A program made the translations under genes and the position numbers. A stretch of 45,402 bases of DNA from Daldinia sp. FL1419 (lineage: Eukaryota; Ascomycota; Sordariomycetes; Xylariales; Hypoxylaceae), in contig MU623547.1 in the NCBI GenBank assembly GCA_025201765.1, forward strand, positions 1 to 45,402, given 5' to 3'. Positions 1-11,700 of this stretch are shown here, piece by piece. The stretch's first letter is position 1, and the number at the start of each line of letters is the position of its first letter. The notes under the pieces were generated by a model. The model was not told where the DNA came from. It searched no databases and saw only the letters and a list, made by a program, of their open reading frames with translations.

Positions 1-92
1 GCTGTGGAGCCTTGGAGGGTCTAGCTCTAAGGAGGGGATAGGGTCTCTACAGGGTAGTATCTATGACCTAATCGCTCTACACCGGTTCAATA
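1..92 (+). repeat. R repeat, copy 1 (3' end only, cut by window edge)
   Basis: This matches the last ~92 bases of the full R repeat at 12,838-13,249, including the segment around CTACAGGGTAG and the terminal CCGGTTCAATA. Few RIP-type changes are visible, so this copy is relatively young. The 5' part lies outside the window. Confidence 0.85.
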
Positions 93-277
93 TATATTAA
101 GAAGATAAGATTAAAAGCCTTCTTATTTAATAAAAAAGTTCTTAGAATAAATATTTTTAAGTACAAATATAATAAAAAGGAAATAATATAATATATAATT
201 CTTAAATATTCTAAATATGTTTTAATCTAGGTTTATCTTAAATAGAATTTAACCTTAAAATTTTTTTTAATTAATAT

Positions 278-1990
278 AAATTATGAAAAAGCGTTATTTA
301 ATTTTAATAAAACCTTATTAATAACCCATTGATCCTTTAAATAAGTTTAATTACCTATGTATAGAATAATATTATAATTTATTTAATATGAATATTTCCA
401 GAAATTTTATATTAAATGGGAAAGATTTATAATTAAATAAAAGGATATAAATAATAATATATTAATTGGGTCTTTTAAAAGAATTATATTTATCTGGGAT
501 TGTTCTGCACCTATTCTAAATTATATTTATTAAAATTATCCTCTTCCGTATCCGCCTCCTTATCCTCCTCCTTATTTTCTTTAATCATATATATTAGGAA
601 ATCTTAAATAAAAATAAATATATTTTTAAAAAGAAGGTTGTACTTATTAGGGCTTGAATTTAAATATATTAAGAAATTGCTAAGGATTTATAACGGACCA
701 TTATTGGGAAATGGCAAAATATTTAATATTAATTGAATTTTTTAAATGAAAAATTATTATAATAATAATATATAAGAATAATGTGGATTGTTGGGGATAA
801 AATGGCATATATATACCTCCTTTTAAGATTAATTCCCCTATAAACCTTATATCACAATTAATAAACATTAGTGGAATAAATACAAAACGGAATTATATTG
901 CAAAATAATTATAGTATTAATAATATTAAAATAAATAATCTTTCCAGAATTATTAGAACGTATAAGAGTTATAAACCTAGTAAATAAGGGATTAAATATA
1001 ATAAGAATAGTTATTAAATATTATTAATAATCCCTTAATAAATTTCTTAAAGGTTTAAAGTTTTTAGAAAAGTTGTAATAAAACCTTAACAATTGATTCT
1101 TAAAATTGTACTAAAAAGGCATAACTACACTTTTTGTATAATTCCCTGTCCTTAACAAATAAGTTATTTTTATAATGTGTAATTACATTAAGATTATAAT
1201 TTTAATATAATATAATATTAAAGTATTATATTAAGTCCAGAATATTATAATAATTTCCAGTAAAGGGTTCAAAACATTTAAAAAAGATTAATAATAAAAT
1301 ACCTATAGATATATAAGCTTTTTTTTACTTAATATAATATATATATATAAAAATAAAATAAAATTTTTAAAATAATATTAGATTGTAAATATGATAGGTA
1401 TAGTGATATTATATTGTAATATTGTAAAGTGCAAGCAAAGCATATAAGGAGGATTGAAGTTAATTGGGAAAGGTTATAGGTTAATAGTACTATTTTAAGT
1501 CATTTTAGAAAATAAATATAATATTATGATATTAAAAAGAAAGTTGTAAAAGTAAGAATAAATAATAGCTTTCTATAAAGATGTAAAATCATTTACATAT
1601 ATTTATACCTTATATAAATTGTATATATCCCGGCCTTCCCCCGGAATAACTTTTTTATAATATAATAACGGTTTTATAATTTATTGAAGAAAATAATAAA
1701 GCCATTTTGGATTTTATTATCACTCTACATCCAGGCTGCCACCACACTACTTCACAAAACTTAGATATTCTAATATATTAAATATTTTTTTATATTAAGG
1801 TTTAATTATTTTTATTAAAAAGTAAATTTTAATAAAAATATAAAATAAAATCAAAATTATAATAATATTGTTTGATTAGATAGGTAGTAGGTAGGTTTTT
1901 TCCGGAACATAATTCTTACCCAGAATAAATACCAAAAGATGGACCGGATACCTGTACTATATTCTAGGTAAATCAGAGTAGTAATAAATA
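278..1990 (+). repeat. Left arm of a ~1.7-kb inverted repeat
   Basis: The sequence matches the reverse complement of about 17,790-19,546. Matching landmarks are the AACGTTATT/AGCGTTATT edge, a TGTTCTGCACCTATT block, a pyrimidine-rich run of CCTCCT units at 540-575, CCCCTATAAACC, the CCGGCCTTCCCCC block near 1630, CATCCAGGCTGCC near 1729, and the X repeat at the end. Differences are mostly C/T and G/A, as expected for two independently RIPed copies. No protein domain is recognisable, so the element class is unknown. Confidence 0.75.
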
Positions 1991-2300
1991 AATTATTTAT
2001 AAACTTTTAAAAGTAATAATATTATAATAAATTAAATACTTATAAAAAGCCTTACCTGAAAATTTAAGGATTGTATTAGCCTTTGGGGTAACCTCCAGTG
2101 TTATAATTGGACTACCAATTCATATGGAAAGTGGATGGGTTGGGATTTTATGAAATTTTACCTGGGATTTTAAAGATATTGGATAATAGATAGGTTTTTT
2201 CTGGAATATGGTTCCTATTTGAAATAAATATCAAAAGATCGACCCGATATCTGTATTATAATCTAGGTAGATTGGAGTAGTAATAAATAATAAATAAATA
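1880..2300 (+). repeat. X repeat, two tandemly placed copies
   Basis: Two copies (about 1880-1990 and 2185-2290) share a GGTAGGTTTTTTCCGGAA-like start, then AAATAAATACCAAAAGAT, GGACC(G/C)GATA and CTAGGTAAATC(A/G)GAGTAG. Other copies are the one split by Copia-A (7800-7863 plus 14,819-14,865) and an inverted copy near 17,800-17,935. Between the two copies lies a second conserved block (about 2030-2100, ending in a GGGGTAACCTCCAGTG motif). It recurs at 7725-7790 and inverted at 20,701-20,765. Confidence 0.7.
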
Positions 2301-2628
2301 AATATATTGTTGGTAATTTTGTTTATTATTACTATTTATATTAAAATATTAATAACATAAAGTATTACATTTACTAAAGAAGAAAGTCATATATTATAAA
2401 AAGTAATATTTTACGCTCATACTCTAACAAACAAAATAGGCATTTATAAAGGACATATAATTAATAAAATGAAAATGTTAAAATTTATTTATTAATCTTT
2501 TTTTATAAAGGAAAATCCAAATAATTCTATTTAAATTGTCTGATAAAGATTAATGAATATAAGAAAATATATAAAAAAAATTATTAAAACCTTTAAAACA
2601 ATATTTAAATATCTAGGATTATTTATTA

Positions 2629-3025
2629 TATTAAACAGGAGCTCTGATAGCTCCTGCAGGATATGCCCTATACTTCAATTAACCCATAGCAAGCCAGAAG
2701 TTGTATAAGTTAGAGGATATAAAGTAATTATATCTTCAGGAGAATAGGTTGATCGGATAGAGGAACAGATATAAATAATTGCTTATCAATGGTAGCGCAT
2801 TCTATGAAAATATTTTCAAAAAGAAGACTAAAAATGTATATTCTTATATAAAGATTCTATAAAGGCAATTTCTAAGGAACTATATAGAATTTAATCTGAT
2901 CAGGCAAGAAAACAACTCTTGAAAGGCTATTTATATCTAAAAGAACGTATAAACCTTAAAAGGGGTAACCAATAGGGTCCTTCAGGGTAGCTCCTATTAC
3001 ATAATCTCACTACCCTAATTCAATA
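2629..3025 (+). repeat. R repeat, copy 2 (full length, mildly RIPed)
   Basis: It starts TATTAAACAGGAGCTC (TATTGAAC with G to A) and ends CTAATTCAATA. It keeps the GGAGCTC-TGATA-GCTCC hairpin, the TGGTAGCGC block and the GATCAGGCAAGAAAACAAC block. Its end lies 4 bp from the hairpin terminus of the degraded cassette copy. The closest relative is the copy at 21,435-21,827. Confidence 0.88.
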
Positions 3026-3031
3026 ATAATG

Positions 3032-3049
3032 CCTTAAGTTTTCTTAAGG
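3032..3049. other. Hairpin at cassette terminus (degraded copy)
   Basis: CCTTAAG and CTTAAGG form a perfect 7-bp stem around a 4-base loop. The identical structure closes the intact copy at 26,203-26,220. Similarity between the two cassettes stops 1-2 bases outside the stem. Confidence 0.8.
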
Positions 3050-3383
3050 TTTTTTGTTGTAACGAAATTGTATGGGTAATGAAAAAAGTGCATTTTATTT
3101 AGTATGTTAATTTTTTAAATTAATTTTATAATTTTTAAATTTTAAATAACTTTATATATTTAATTTTTTTAATTTTTATTAATTTTCTTTATTTTATTAG
3201 GATATTAAAATATTTTTTTAAATTAAAAAGGTTTGGATTTTAAGGGTTTTATAAATTATTTGCGTTTTATTAGTTAAATATATGAGCTTTTTTTTGATTG
3301 GTTAGTTATGTTAGCCTTTTTTGATTGGTTAATTTTGTATTGTACTTAGTTATATCTTAATTGATTAGTCTTATGTTTAGTTA

Positions 3384-3515
3384 TATATTGAATTGCGTAG
3401 TGTAATTATATAATTGAAGTTATTTTTAGTTTTTATGGAATAATTCTTTTTAGGGTTTCTATAGGTTTTTTTGGATATAAATAGGCTTTTAAGAGTTGTT
3501 TCTTGTCTGATTAGC
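3384..3515 (-). repeat. Partial R repeat inside degraded cassette
   Basis: This is the counterpart of 25,746-25,866: TATTGAATTGCGTAGTG, then ATATAAATAGGC and GTTTCTTGTCTGAT. It shows that the truncated R copy was already inside the cassette before duplication. Confidence 0.8.
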
Positions 3516-3538
3516 ATATTATTGTTTTATGAAGTATT

Positions 3539-3846
3539 TTTATTAGTCTTTTTAGCATTTTTATTAGTATTTTTTATAGATATTATATAGTAAGACCCTC
3601 TTACTATTAAGTGATAGCTACGTTTACGATATTTTTAGAAGGATTAGTCCAGAGGTTATAGAGAAAATATTGTTTAGAGAGCAGGTGTTGATTAAGTAGG
3701 TTAATAGTTATTTGTTTATTTAATTTTGAAAAGTTATTAAGAGATGGGTTGAGAATGAAATATATATTAAAAATTATTACGAAATATATGATTAGATAAA
3801 AAGAGAGTTTATTGGAGTTTATTATAACAGTTACGATTTTGGTTAG
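3539..3846 (+). pseudogene. RIPed relic of the small third ORF of the cassette
   Basis: This is the counterpart of the frameshifted minus-strand ORF at 25,435-25,734. The aligned ATG is at 3539 and the aligned TAG at 3844-3846. The region around GAAAAGTTATTAAGAGATGG is clearly recognisable. It is a few bases longer than the intact-side copy, so indels as well as point mutations separate them. The function is unknown. Confidence 0.6.
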
Positions 3847-3996
3847 GAATAGATATTGGATTAAAAAAAAATTTATTTTTATTTTGGATTTATTTTTTAT
3901 TTTATTTTTTGGATTTTACGTATACAAAGATCAACTAATGATTAGATTATTATATTGGTTATATGGCAATATTTTGATATTGTCTTTTTTTTATAC

Positions 3997-4860
3997 CTAA
4001 AATAAAAATATTTTCTTATTAGTTTTTGATTATTATACTTATTTATAACCAGGGAGTTTTTTTTAGTTATATTTTCCCGAATAGGAGGTATGCGATTAGC
4101 CCGAACGCGAAGGAATTTAAACTTAAGAACTCGAAAATTGCATTTTATCATAATATAGAGATAGTTGTTGCAATTGTTTTTGTTAGGAAAAGTATAATAA
4201 TTAAAGAACAGTTACATACCAGTACGAGTTTTAGAATTAAACAATTGGAAGTGTTCTTCGCAAAGCTTGCAAAAAACCTCATTCAGAAAGCCAAAAACCT
4301 ATACCACTAAATTTTGTATGTAACGAAAATTAATTAAGATTTTGGTTATATATTCGCTAATAGGATTACCTCCACAAATATCAACATATACAATAGGTTA
4401 TTTAATTAATTATAACAAAACAATATTACAATAATAAGGACGATAAGGGTTATTCTTCCAAAAATCAGCATTAATAATTTTCCATTGGATATATTGATTA
4501 GTTTCAATATTGTTAAGGATTTTGAATTTTATTATATTGAGTATTTAAATGTTTTGATTAGTTAGGAATTATTTAGATTATTTTAAAAAGATTTATAAAA
4601 TGATGGAAATTGAAGAGAGGATTATTAATATATGTAATTAATTTCTAGTATTTTTTAAGTTTGTTTATAGTATTAATTTGATTAAATTGTATTGTAAGAA
4701 TATGGTTAAATGATGGAGTAATAAGAATGATAATAGATTGATTATTTGAGTTATTATTATTGTTATTATTGTTTTTTAGAATATTAGTTATTAACGATAT
4801 AATTGATAAGAAATTGTTATTTAAAGAGTTTATATTAATAGGCTTAAATTGAGAAGATAT
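3997..4860 (-). pseudogene. RIPed relic of the two-exon Cys-rich (DUF3716-like) gene
   Basis: This aligns with the reverse complement of 24,435-25,295. The stop codon aligns at 3997-3999, and the start codon (now ATA) at 4858-4860. The stretch encoding the CKLCEEHF Cys pair (4250-4300) is almost unchanged and differs only by transitions, whereas the remainder is riddled with A/T changes and stops. The CT-rich promoter tract of the intact gene is preserved upstream as a GAGAGAGAGAAAGGA tract near 4950. It is non-functional. Confidence 0.85.
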
Positions 4861-5242
4861 TTTAAAAGTTTGTTGATTAATAGTTAATCAAATCCAACGA
4901 AATGTTTTGGGATGAATAAATTGAAAAAGTTGAAAGAATAAATCTGGAGAGAGAGAAAGGACAAAATCTATGATATTAAGTTATGATATTGAGATAAGAA
5001 ATGTTATTTATAATTAATGTGATTAAATTACTGAAGAATGTTGTTTAATGTTTATATATAAATTTAAATATATATATTATATGAAAAATATAGTTGTAGT
5101 TAATAAGTATTTATTGATTTAGGAAGTGATAATTATGAATTGGAATATAAAATAACGTTAATTTATCTTTTTTTTTGCTACTCTTTTTTTTTTTATTATA
5201 GTTTTTTCTTCTATAACCTTATATCCCAGCTGATTAGGTTAA

Positions 5243-6672
5243 CGCAATTTATACGGCATATATTTTATACCAATATCATCACCAATCACCAACTACCATC
5301 AGTAGCATTAAGTTAGAATATAGTTAATTTATTAGTTTTAACTATTTAAAATGAGGTGATTAGGTTATTACAGATATTGATAAAGATTATTTATCCAATT
5401 AAATATAATAAATTAGTTAATTATAAGAATCTGTTTTTTTGGTTAAATATAAGTACTAAAAAGATTAAAGGCTTTACGCCTACATTTGATCGTTTAATTA
5501 AAAATGCAATAATACCATTAGGAATTAATATGAGTTATTAGTACAACAACTTATTATTGATGTTAATTTAAACCTTATAATTATCTGCTAAGAAATAATA
5601 GTTAAATAATTTGTATATTATGGCTTTTTGGGAATTAGTTATATGTGATATGCTTGATTAGGGAGTTTTTTATGAGAAGGAATTAATATGGATTTTAGGT
5701 TACAATTCCAAGGGAGGTTTCAGTTTGATTACTTTGAAGGTTATATAATAAAGAGTTTAAATATTGTTCTTATTAGTGTATATTATTTTATTTAATTTAA
5801 AATATATAAGATTAGTAAAGATTTATAATTAGAATTATTTTCTTTTTGTAGTTTATATTTTAAAAAGATGTTGTTTGTGGGTTTTTGATTTAATTTGTTA
5901 AGGATTAGAATAGCGAGTTGATTATATTAGAGAGTAGATAACAATAGTATTTAAGAAGTTAGGAAAGTTTATTCTTGGGGAGTTATATATGATACCTCTA
6001 GTTATTTAGAGAGATAATTGGATTTATGGATTTTGGTATGTTTATATGTTATATATGATTAAGTGTAAATTAAAAGAGTTAGTTGTTATAGCTAAAAATA
6101 GTAACCATTATGAAAAATTTGATAATTATATAAAATTATTAATTAAATTAGTAGTGATTTGAGTGATTAGTAATTTAGTATTAGTATTAATTGTTATTGA
6201 GATTTTTTAGATAATTAGAAGTGAAGATTTATTGTTAAAATAGGTATCTTAAGAAATAATGTTAGAAGTTGATAAAACTATTTATTTACTTAAAAGTAAG
6301 TTGATTAGGATAAGGATAAGTAATAAGCATGTATTAGAATTTATTTTGAGTAGGAATGATATTTTAAGAGATTTATAATTAAATAATTGTTTAATATATG
6401 GATTGTGATGTATAACTTATTTTAAAAGATAAGGACTTAATTTGTATATATGGCCTGGAGAAATGTCAGTAGATTTAGTAATTAGATTGCAGTTGAGCAT
6501 ATTATTAGATTGGTTAGGATGGGAAGTATTCAAATAAGCTTTTAACTGTATATAGTTTGATAACAATGATCGATTAGTTAGATAAGCAGACAAACAAGAC
6601 TAAAGAGCGTTGCATAGAGTTAAGAAGCGTTCGAAGGTTGAAGAGCAAGAAGATTACACGGATTATGATTAA
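5243..6672 (+). pseudogene. RIPed relic of the Ulp1/C48-like protease gene
   Basis: This aligns with the 464-codon gene at 22,585-23,979 on the opposite strand. The internal Met27 codon has become TAG (5321-5323), and the normal stop aligns at 6670-6672. The short open stretch 5356-5541 still reads as the N-terminal region (PIKYNKLVNYKN, then FTPTFDRL). The catalytic Cys aligns with Tyr (NWIYGFW instead of NWTCGFW) and the catalytic His with Tyr. Both are expected G-to-A or C-to-T outcomes. Many in-frame stops follow, so it is dead. Confidence 0.88.
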
Positions 6673-6721
6673 GAGATTTGGGGAGTTAAAATTTTTCTTT
6701 TAATTTATATGTTTTTTTGGA

Positions 6722-7042
6722 TATTGAACTGATATAGTGTAATTAGGTAATAGGAGTTATTTTGTAAAAATTTTATTAGCTTTTATAGAGTTAAAGTTCT
6801 TAGATCTCCATAGCTTTTTTAGATATAAATAGGCTTTTAAAAATTGTTTTTTTTATTTGATTAGTTTAGGCTTTACAAGTTTTTTAAGTTTTATATAATT
6901 AGTTTTTTTTATAGAGATTCTTTGTCCTCTTATTTAATATAATTTTATTATATGTGTTATTATTGGTAAGCAATTATTTTTATTAGATATTTTATCTGAT
7001 TATTTTATTATGTTTTTTAGGATATAGATATCTTATATATTT
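6722..7042 (-). repeat. R repeat, copy 3 (inverted, truncated, RIPed)
   Basis: It starts TATTGAACTGATATAGTG, has ATATAAATAGGC and TTGGTAAGCAATTA (from CATTGGCAAGCAGT), and stops before the GGAGCT hairpin. It is the cassette-flanking R repeat on the protease side and corresponds to 22,298-22,527 in the intact copy. Confidence 0.78.
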
Positions 7043-7456
7043 TATTAAATAGGAATTTTGATAGTTTTTGTAGGATATACCTTATACTTTAATTAACCTA
7101 TAATAGGTTAAAAACTGTATGAGTTTGAGGGTGTAAGGTAATTATATCTTGAGGAGGGGAATAAAACGATTAGGTAAAAGAATTATTATATATGATTGTT
7201 TATTAATGGTAGTGCATTATAGGAAGATATATTTAAGAAAAAACTAAAAAAATGTATATTATTGTACAAAATTTTTATAAAGGTAGCTTTTGAAAGATTA
7301 TGTTAAACTTGGGTTGATTAGATAAGAAAAACAATTCTCAAGGGCTTATTTATATCTAAAAGAGCTATGGAGATTTAGAAGGTTTGGTTTCAAAGAAACT
7401 AATAAGGTCTTTAAAGAATAATATTTAAGATTTAATTGCTTTATATTAATTTAATA
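7043..7456 (+). repeat. R repeat, copy 4 (full length, strongly RIPed)
   Basis: It starts TATTAAATAGGAATTTTGATAG and ends ATTAATTTAATA. It keeps the TGAGGAGGGGAATA, AATGGTAGTGCA and GCTTATTTATATCTAAAAG blocks in order. It abuts the previous inverted copy directly. Confidence 0.85.
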
Positions 7457-7863
7457 GGTTTTTATAAAGTAATTTTAATTATAAAAATATTAAATTAACA
7501 TAATATAATTACGTAATTGAAGCTTCCCTATAAAAGCCTATTAATTCTATGATATAATTACTTTTCAAATCTCCATAAATTTTTAATATATTATTTTAAT
7601 TTAATTTAATTAAATATTATATTAATTATAAAAATAATAAAATAATAATATATTAATTATATATAAAAAATCTTATATAAGTTTTTAAAAGCAAAATCAA
7701 TAATATTATAATGGATTAAATATTTATAAAAGACCTTATCTGAAAACTTAAAGATTGTGTCAGCCTTTGGGGTGACCTCCAGTATAATTTAATTAGATAA
7801 ATAATCGGTAGGCTTTTTCTGAAATATGGTTCCTACCTGAAATAAATATTAAAAGATGGACCA
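7457..7863. repeat. Mosaic of R-repeat 3' fragment and X repeat (Copia-A target)
   Basis: 7480-7581 is an inverted R-repeat fragment followed by shared flanking sequence. The same junction occurs inverted at 20,835-20,934. 7725-7790 carries the GGGGTGACCTCCAG block. 7800-7863 is the left half of an X repeat, cut at GGACCA by Copia-A and resuming at 14,819. Confidence 0.7.
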
Positions 7864-8006
7864 TATTGGAATATATGTGGCTGGTATATAGGGATATAAT
7901 ACACCCCATATCCATAACCTTATATATTATAGATATACCTATCTATTCTCTAAGATAGATTTAATAATATAAGTAATTTACCTTATATATACATTTTATT
8001 TTAATA
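7864..8006 (+). repeat. Copia-A 5' LTR
   Basis: It starts TATTGGAATATATGTGGCTG (TGTTGG after RIP) and ends TTTTAATA (from TTTTAACA). It is colinear with the 3' LTR minus its MITE. The next bases GGTTATAAATT (8007 on) could be a RIPed primer-binding site of the GGTTATGAGC type, which is an inference. Confidence 0.9.
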
Positions 8007-10120
8007 GGTTATAAATTTAAAAACTTAATTAAAAATTAATTTATCCTAATTGAATATATTATTTAATTCTATATTCAATATTTTATCTATAAGATATATC
8101 TAATCTAAGTTATAGCAACTTCTATTGTACATTTAAATAAAAGGAGTAAAAAAATAGAGATAAAAGGGAATTCCAAAATGTTGAAATTTGAGAGGTATTG
8201 AAGGTTAAGAGTTGTAACAAAAAATCCTTTATCCTTTATAATTATTCTTAATATTAGAACATTAATTTAATTTTTTACAAAACCATTATTATATTAAAAT
8301 GTATATTAATTGATAATAATTTTAAATTTTGCTTTATTATTTTAAAATATATATTATAATATTATTAAAATTTTTAAAATATAAAATAATAATTTTAATA
8401 ATATTATAAGTTATTATTTAATTATTTAGGTAATATATTTTAAAAATAATATTATAAAATAAATAAATAAAATAATGGTAGGATATAATTTAAGGGAATA
8501 ATTACTATAAAAAACATTATTTTTTAAATATTTAAATAAAAATAATTTTTTATATTTAATTTAAAAATTAAAATAATTATAAATTAAAGATTTTATAAAA
8601 AATAATTATTTTAAAAATCTTAATTATTTACTATTAATAACACTATTGGAACCATCTTTATCAAATATTAATAATATATTATTAGTACTTTTTTTTAAAT
8701 AATCTAAATATAGATTATTTTAGTTTTAAAATTATTACCTTATAAAATTCATTATAATACTTTAATATCTCATTTGGAACATTTACTCTGGATTTATTAG
8801 ATGAAAATTTAGGTATTAACTTAATAATAATTCCAAATTAAATTACATATTTTGCAACTATATCAGATTGGGTACCTAAACTACTTAATTTATTAATTGC
8901 AATAATAAAACAATTTTATTAAGGCAAACCAATAAAGATCTTTAAAATATTACAAAATCTTTTTTAATATTTTATTAATAATTTTAAAAATAAAGATAGG
9001 CATTATGGCCTTGGATAATATTATTAAGTTAGAATTAACGAATAAATGGTTGATATTTAAGAGGGATATGTTCAATTACTTAATAATATAAGGGTATAAA
9101 AAAATATTCCCGGGAAATATTAATGAAATAATTTTAATAGTGGAAATAAAAAGAACTTTTAAAGGTTTTTTGTTAGTTGAATAGTGTAAGGAAATTAGAT
9201 TTTAATAAAATTGATAGGATAAGGTATGCGAGTATATAAGGTATTATTTGGGAAAAAATTCTAAAAATACAGTAATTAATAAGAATATTATAGTTAAATT
9301 TTAGAAAGTCTTTGAGAAGGAATATAAATTATAGGGGAGTGTAATATTCTAAAATTTAATATTTAAATGGAATATTATTTTATTAAATTTTAAGGGATTA
9401 GTTATAGTATTATTATTAAAATTATAATAATTTTAGGTTAATTTTAAAAAATTAAACCAAATTTATATGATTAGCAAACTCCATTTAATTAATAAATTTT
9501 TTAATATTTTAAGAAGTGATTATAATATATTTTTTATTATATTTTTTTAAAGCCATAGTATTATCCTTTTATAAAATAATATTAATTAAATTATTAAAAT
9601 CATTATCAATATTAATAATATTATTAAGTTAGTTTAATAAAAAAATTAAATTTAAAAATTTAGAAATAGGGATAATAAAATAATTTTAATTAATTATTTT
9701 AATAAAGGTAAAAAATATAAAAAAGGATTAGGTCTTATATATATTTATTATATAATTATAGGATATCATATTATAACCCATAATCTTACTCAATGTTTTT
9801 AAGAATATCTGGAGTTACGATTATAAGGTTAGCAAAATAATATAAAAGATAAGCCCAAAAAGGTTAAAGGAGAAGAGGAAGAATTTGTCATTATAGCATT
9901 AATTTATAAAAACTCTTAGAACACATCAGAACCTATAATTATTATAATATTTATAATATTTAATGATATTATAGTTAAAATACTAATAAATTTATTAAAG
10001 TTAAGTATCCTATTTAGATTTTTTTGGGGATACCTATCTAGGAAACTGAAATATAATATATTGGATAAAATATAAGGTAATTAAATATAGGGTATATTAA
10101 TAAGATTATTAGTTTTCACA
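8007..10120 (+). pseudogene. Copia-A gag region, degraded beyond recognition
   Basis: No ORF survives. By position this is leader plus gag. A weak trace of a zinc-knuckle-like stretch occurs near 9740-9810, but Cys codons cannot be confirmed. Otherwise there is only A/T-rich sequence. Confidence 0.45.
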
Positions 10121-11700
10121 ATTGCCCCTATGTTAGACTACGTACTTATTAATTCATTTATAGCAGGGGCATTAGAAGTTTTAGGATTTATGGCTATAAA
10201 TGAATTTAAAATTAAAGAATTAGTAATTAAGCTTAAGAAGGTGATTATAATTAATAATAATTATAATTAAATTAACTATTATAATAAAATATTATTTGTT
10301 AATTTATATCTATATAAGGGATTGTATATTTACAATATTAGTGGGAAAATTATTATGTTTAAATTTTAAGATATTATGATAATTAAAGTTATTATAGATG
10401 GGAATTTTAAAATAATTAAAATTTTAGATGTTATATATTACTTTAATTTGGTTTATAACTTTATTTTAATATTATAATTAATCTATAAAGGTACTAAATT
10501 TTTATTTTAATAAGATTTAATTTATGGAATTAAAGGTAAAAAAATATTTTTAATTATAATTAAAATAAGTGGTTTATATATAGTTAATTAAAAGAATAAC
10601 CATTTAAATATAGTAGATTTTAATATGGTTCTTTATTTTTATTTTATATTTAACCTTTTATTTAAAATATGGTATAAAAGATTAGGATATTTTAATGATT
10701 AAAGTTTTAAGAAATTAATAGGAATATTTATAGGTATAAAATTTTTAAAAGAATATTATTTGTATAAAATTTATATAAAAGGTAAAATAAATAAAATATT
10801 TTATAAAAAATTTTTAAAGAAAAATATTTACAAATTGGAATTATTATATTTAGATGAAGTTGATATGTTTATGAATATTTAAGATATTAATGGTTATAAG
10901 GGTTGGTTAATAATAGTTTATGATTTTTCGTATATGACTTGAGCTATTCCGTTTAAAAGTCCAAAAAATTGGTTATAAACTTTTAGGGATTTTTTTGAAG
11001 AGTGGGAAAGATTTAAATGATAATGTTATATAATTATTTTAGATATTTTAGGTATATATATTAATAATAAATTTAAATGTTTTTGTTAATAAAAGGGTAT
11101 AATGATTAGATATATAGTTATAAGGTAATTTTAATTAGGAGGTCTTATTAAAAATATCATTAATAAGTTTAAGGTTAAAATAAAGATTATCCTTATATAA
11201 GTCAGAAGGAATAAGGTATTGAATAAATATTAGTTAATTATTATATAGATGGTTTTATATATTATGAATAAGTTATTTTATAATGTTTTAAATAAGATCC
11301 TATATAAGATTTGGTATAGAAATGTATTAAACCTAATATATATGGTTATTCTAGGTTTAGATGGATATTATTTGAAAGATTAGAAAATTGATATATTTTT
11401 AAAAAAAATTATAATTTATAAGATATTAAATTATATAGGTAATAGTATATATATTTATAAGGTATTTTTAATAGATAAAAATAGGATAGTTGATGTTAAT
11501 AATGTAATATTTAAAGAAAGATATTTATATATATTAATAAATGAATTTATAATTTTGGGAAAATATATAAGATTTAAATTAATATTATTATTACCACCAT
11601 GTATATATATAAGAAGTAATGATATTATTTGGGAACTACCTAAGAGTTAATTTATATTAAAATTGGTTTTAGGTTAAATAAGCCTTAATTTACCATTTAT
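10121..11700 (+). pseudogene. Copia-A protease/integrase relic
   Basis: In frame fragments, 10,669-10,720 reads WYKRLGYFND, matching the GAG-pre-integrase motif WHRRLGHLN of copia integrases with RIP-type substitutions. About 10,850-10,980 reads as the integrase core (DEVDMFMNI, then GYKGWLIIVYDFSYMT, AIPFKS). The downstream part to 11,700 matches the second Copia-A copy at 26,223-26,640. There are many stops. Confidence 0.75.

Larger units (their letters stand above)
93..2628. repeat. AT-rich RIP-degraded repeat debris, no intact gene
   Basis: No credible ORF is present in this stretch. It includes the 278-1990 inverted-repeat arm and two copies of the X repeat, described separately. Around 2103-2170 there is a degraded match, in inverse orientation, to the 3' flank of the 310-codon gene (16,360-16,400, with the words CATATGGAAAGTGGAT and CCACTTTCCATGTG). 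The rest (about 93-277 and 2301-2628) is low-complexity A/T sequence in which I recognise nothing. Confidence 0.7.
3030..7042 (-). mobile_element. RIP-destroyed inverted copy of the Ulp1/Cys-rich gene cassette
   Basis: The reverse complement aligns end to end with 22,298-26,222. It has the hairpin terminus (3032-3049), the partial R repeat (about 3384-3515), relics of all three ORFs, and a flanking R repeat (6722-7042). Differences are overwhelmingly C to T and G to A, which creates many stops and destroys catalytic codons. Both copies end at the same base on the hairpin side but have different neighbours there (R repeat here, Copia-A sequence at 26,223). This supports a real element edge. 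The two copies are in opposite orientation about 19 kb apart. Confidence 0.85.
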
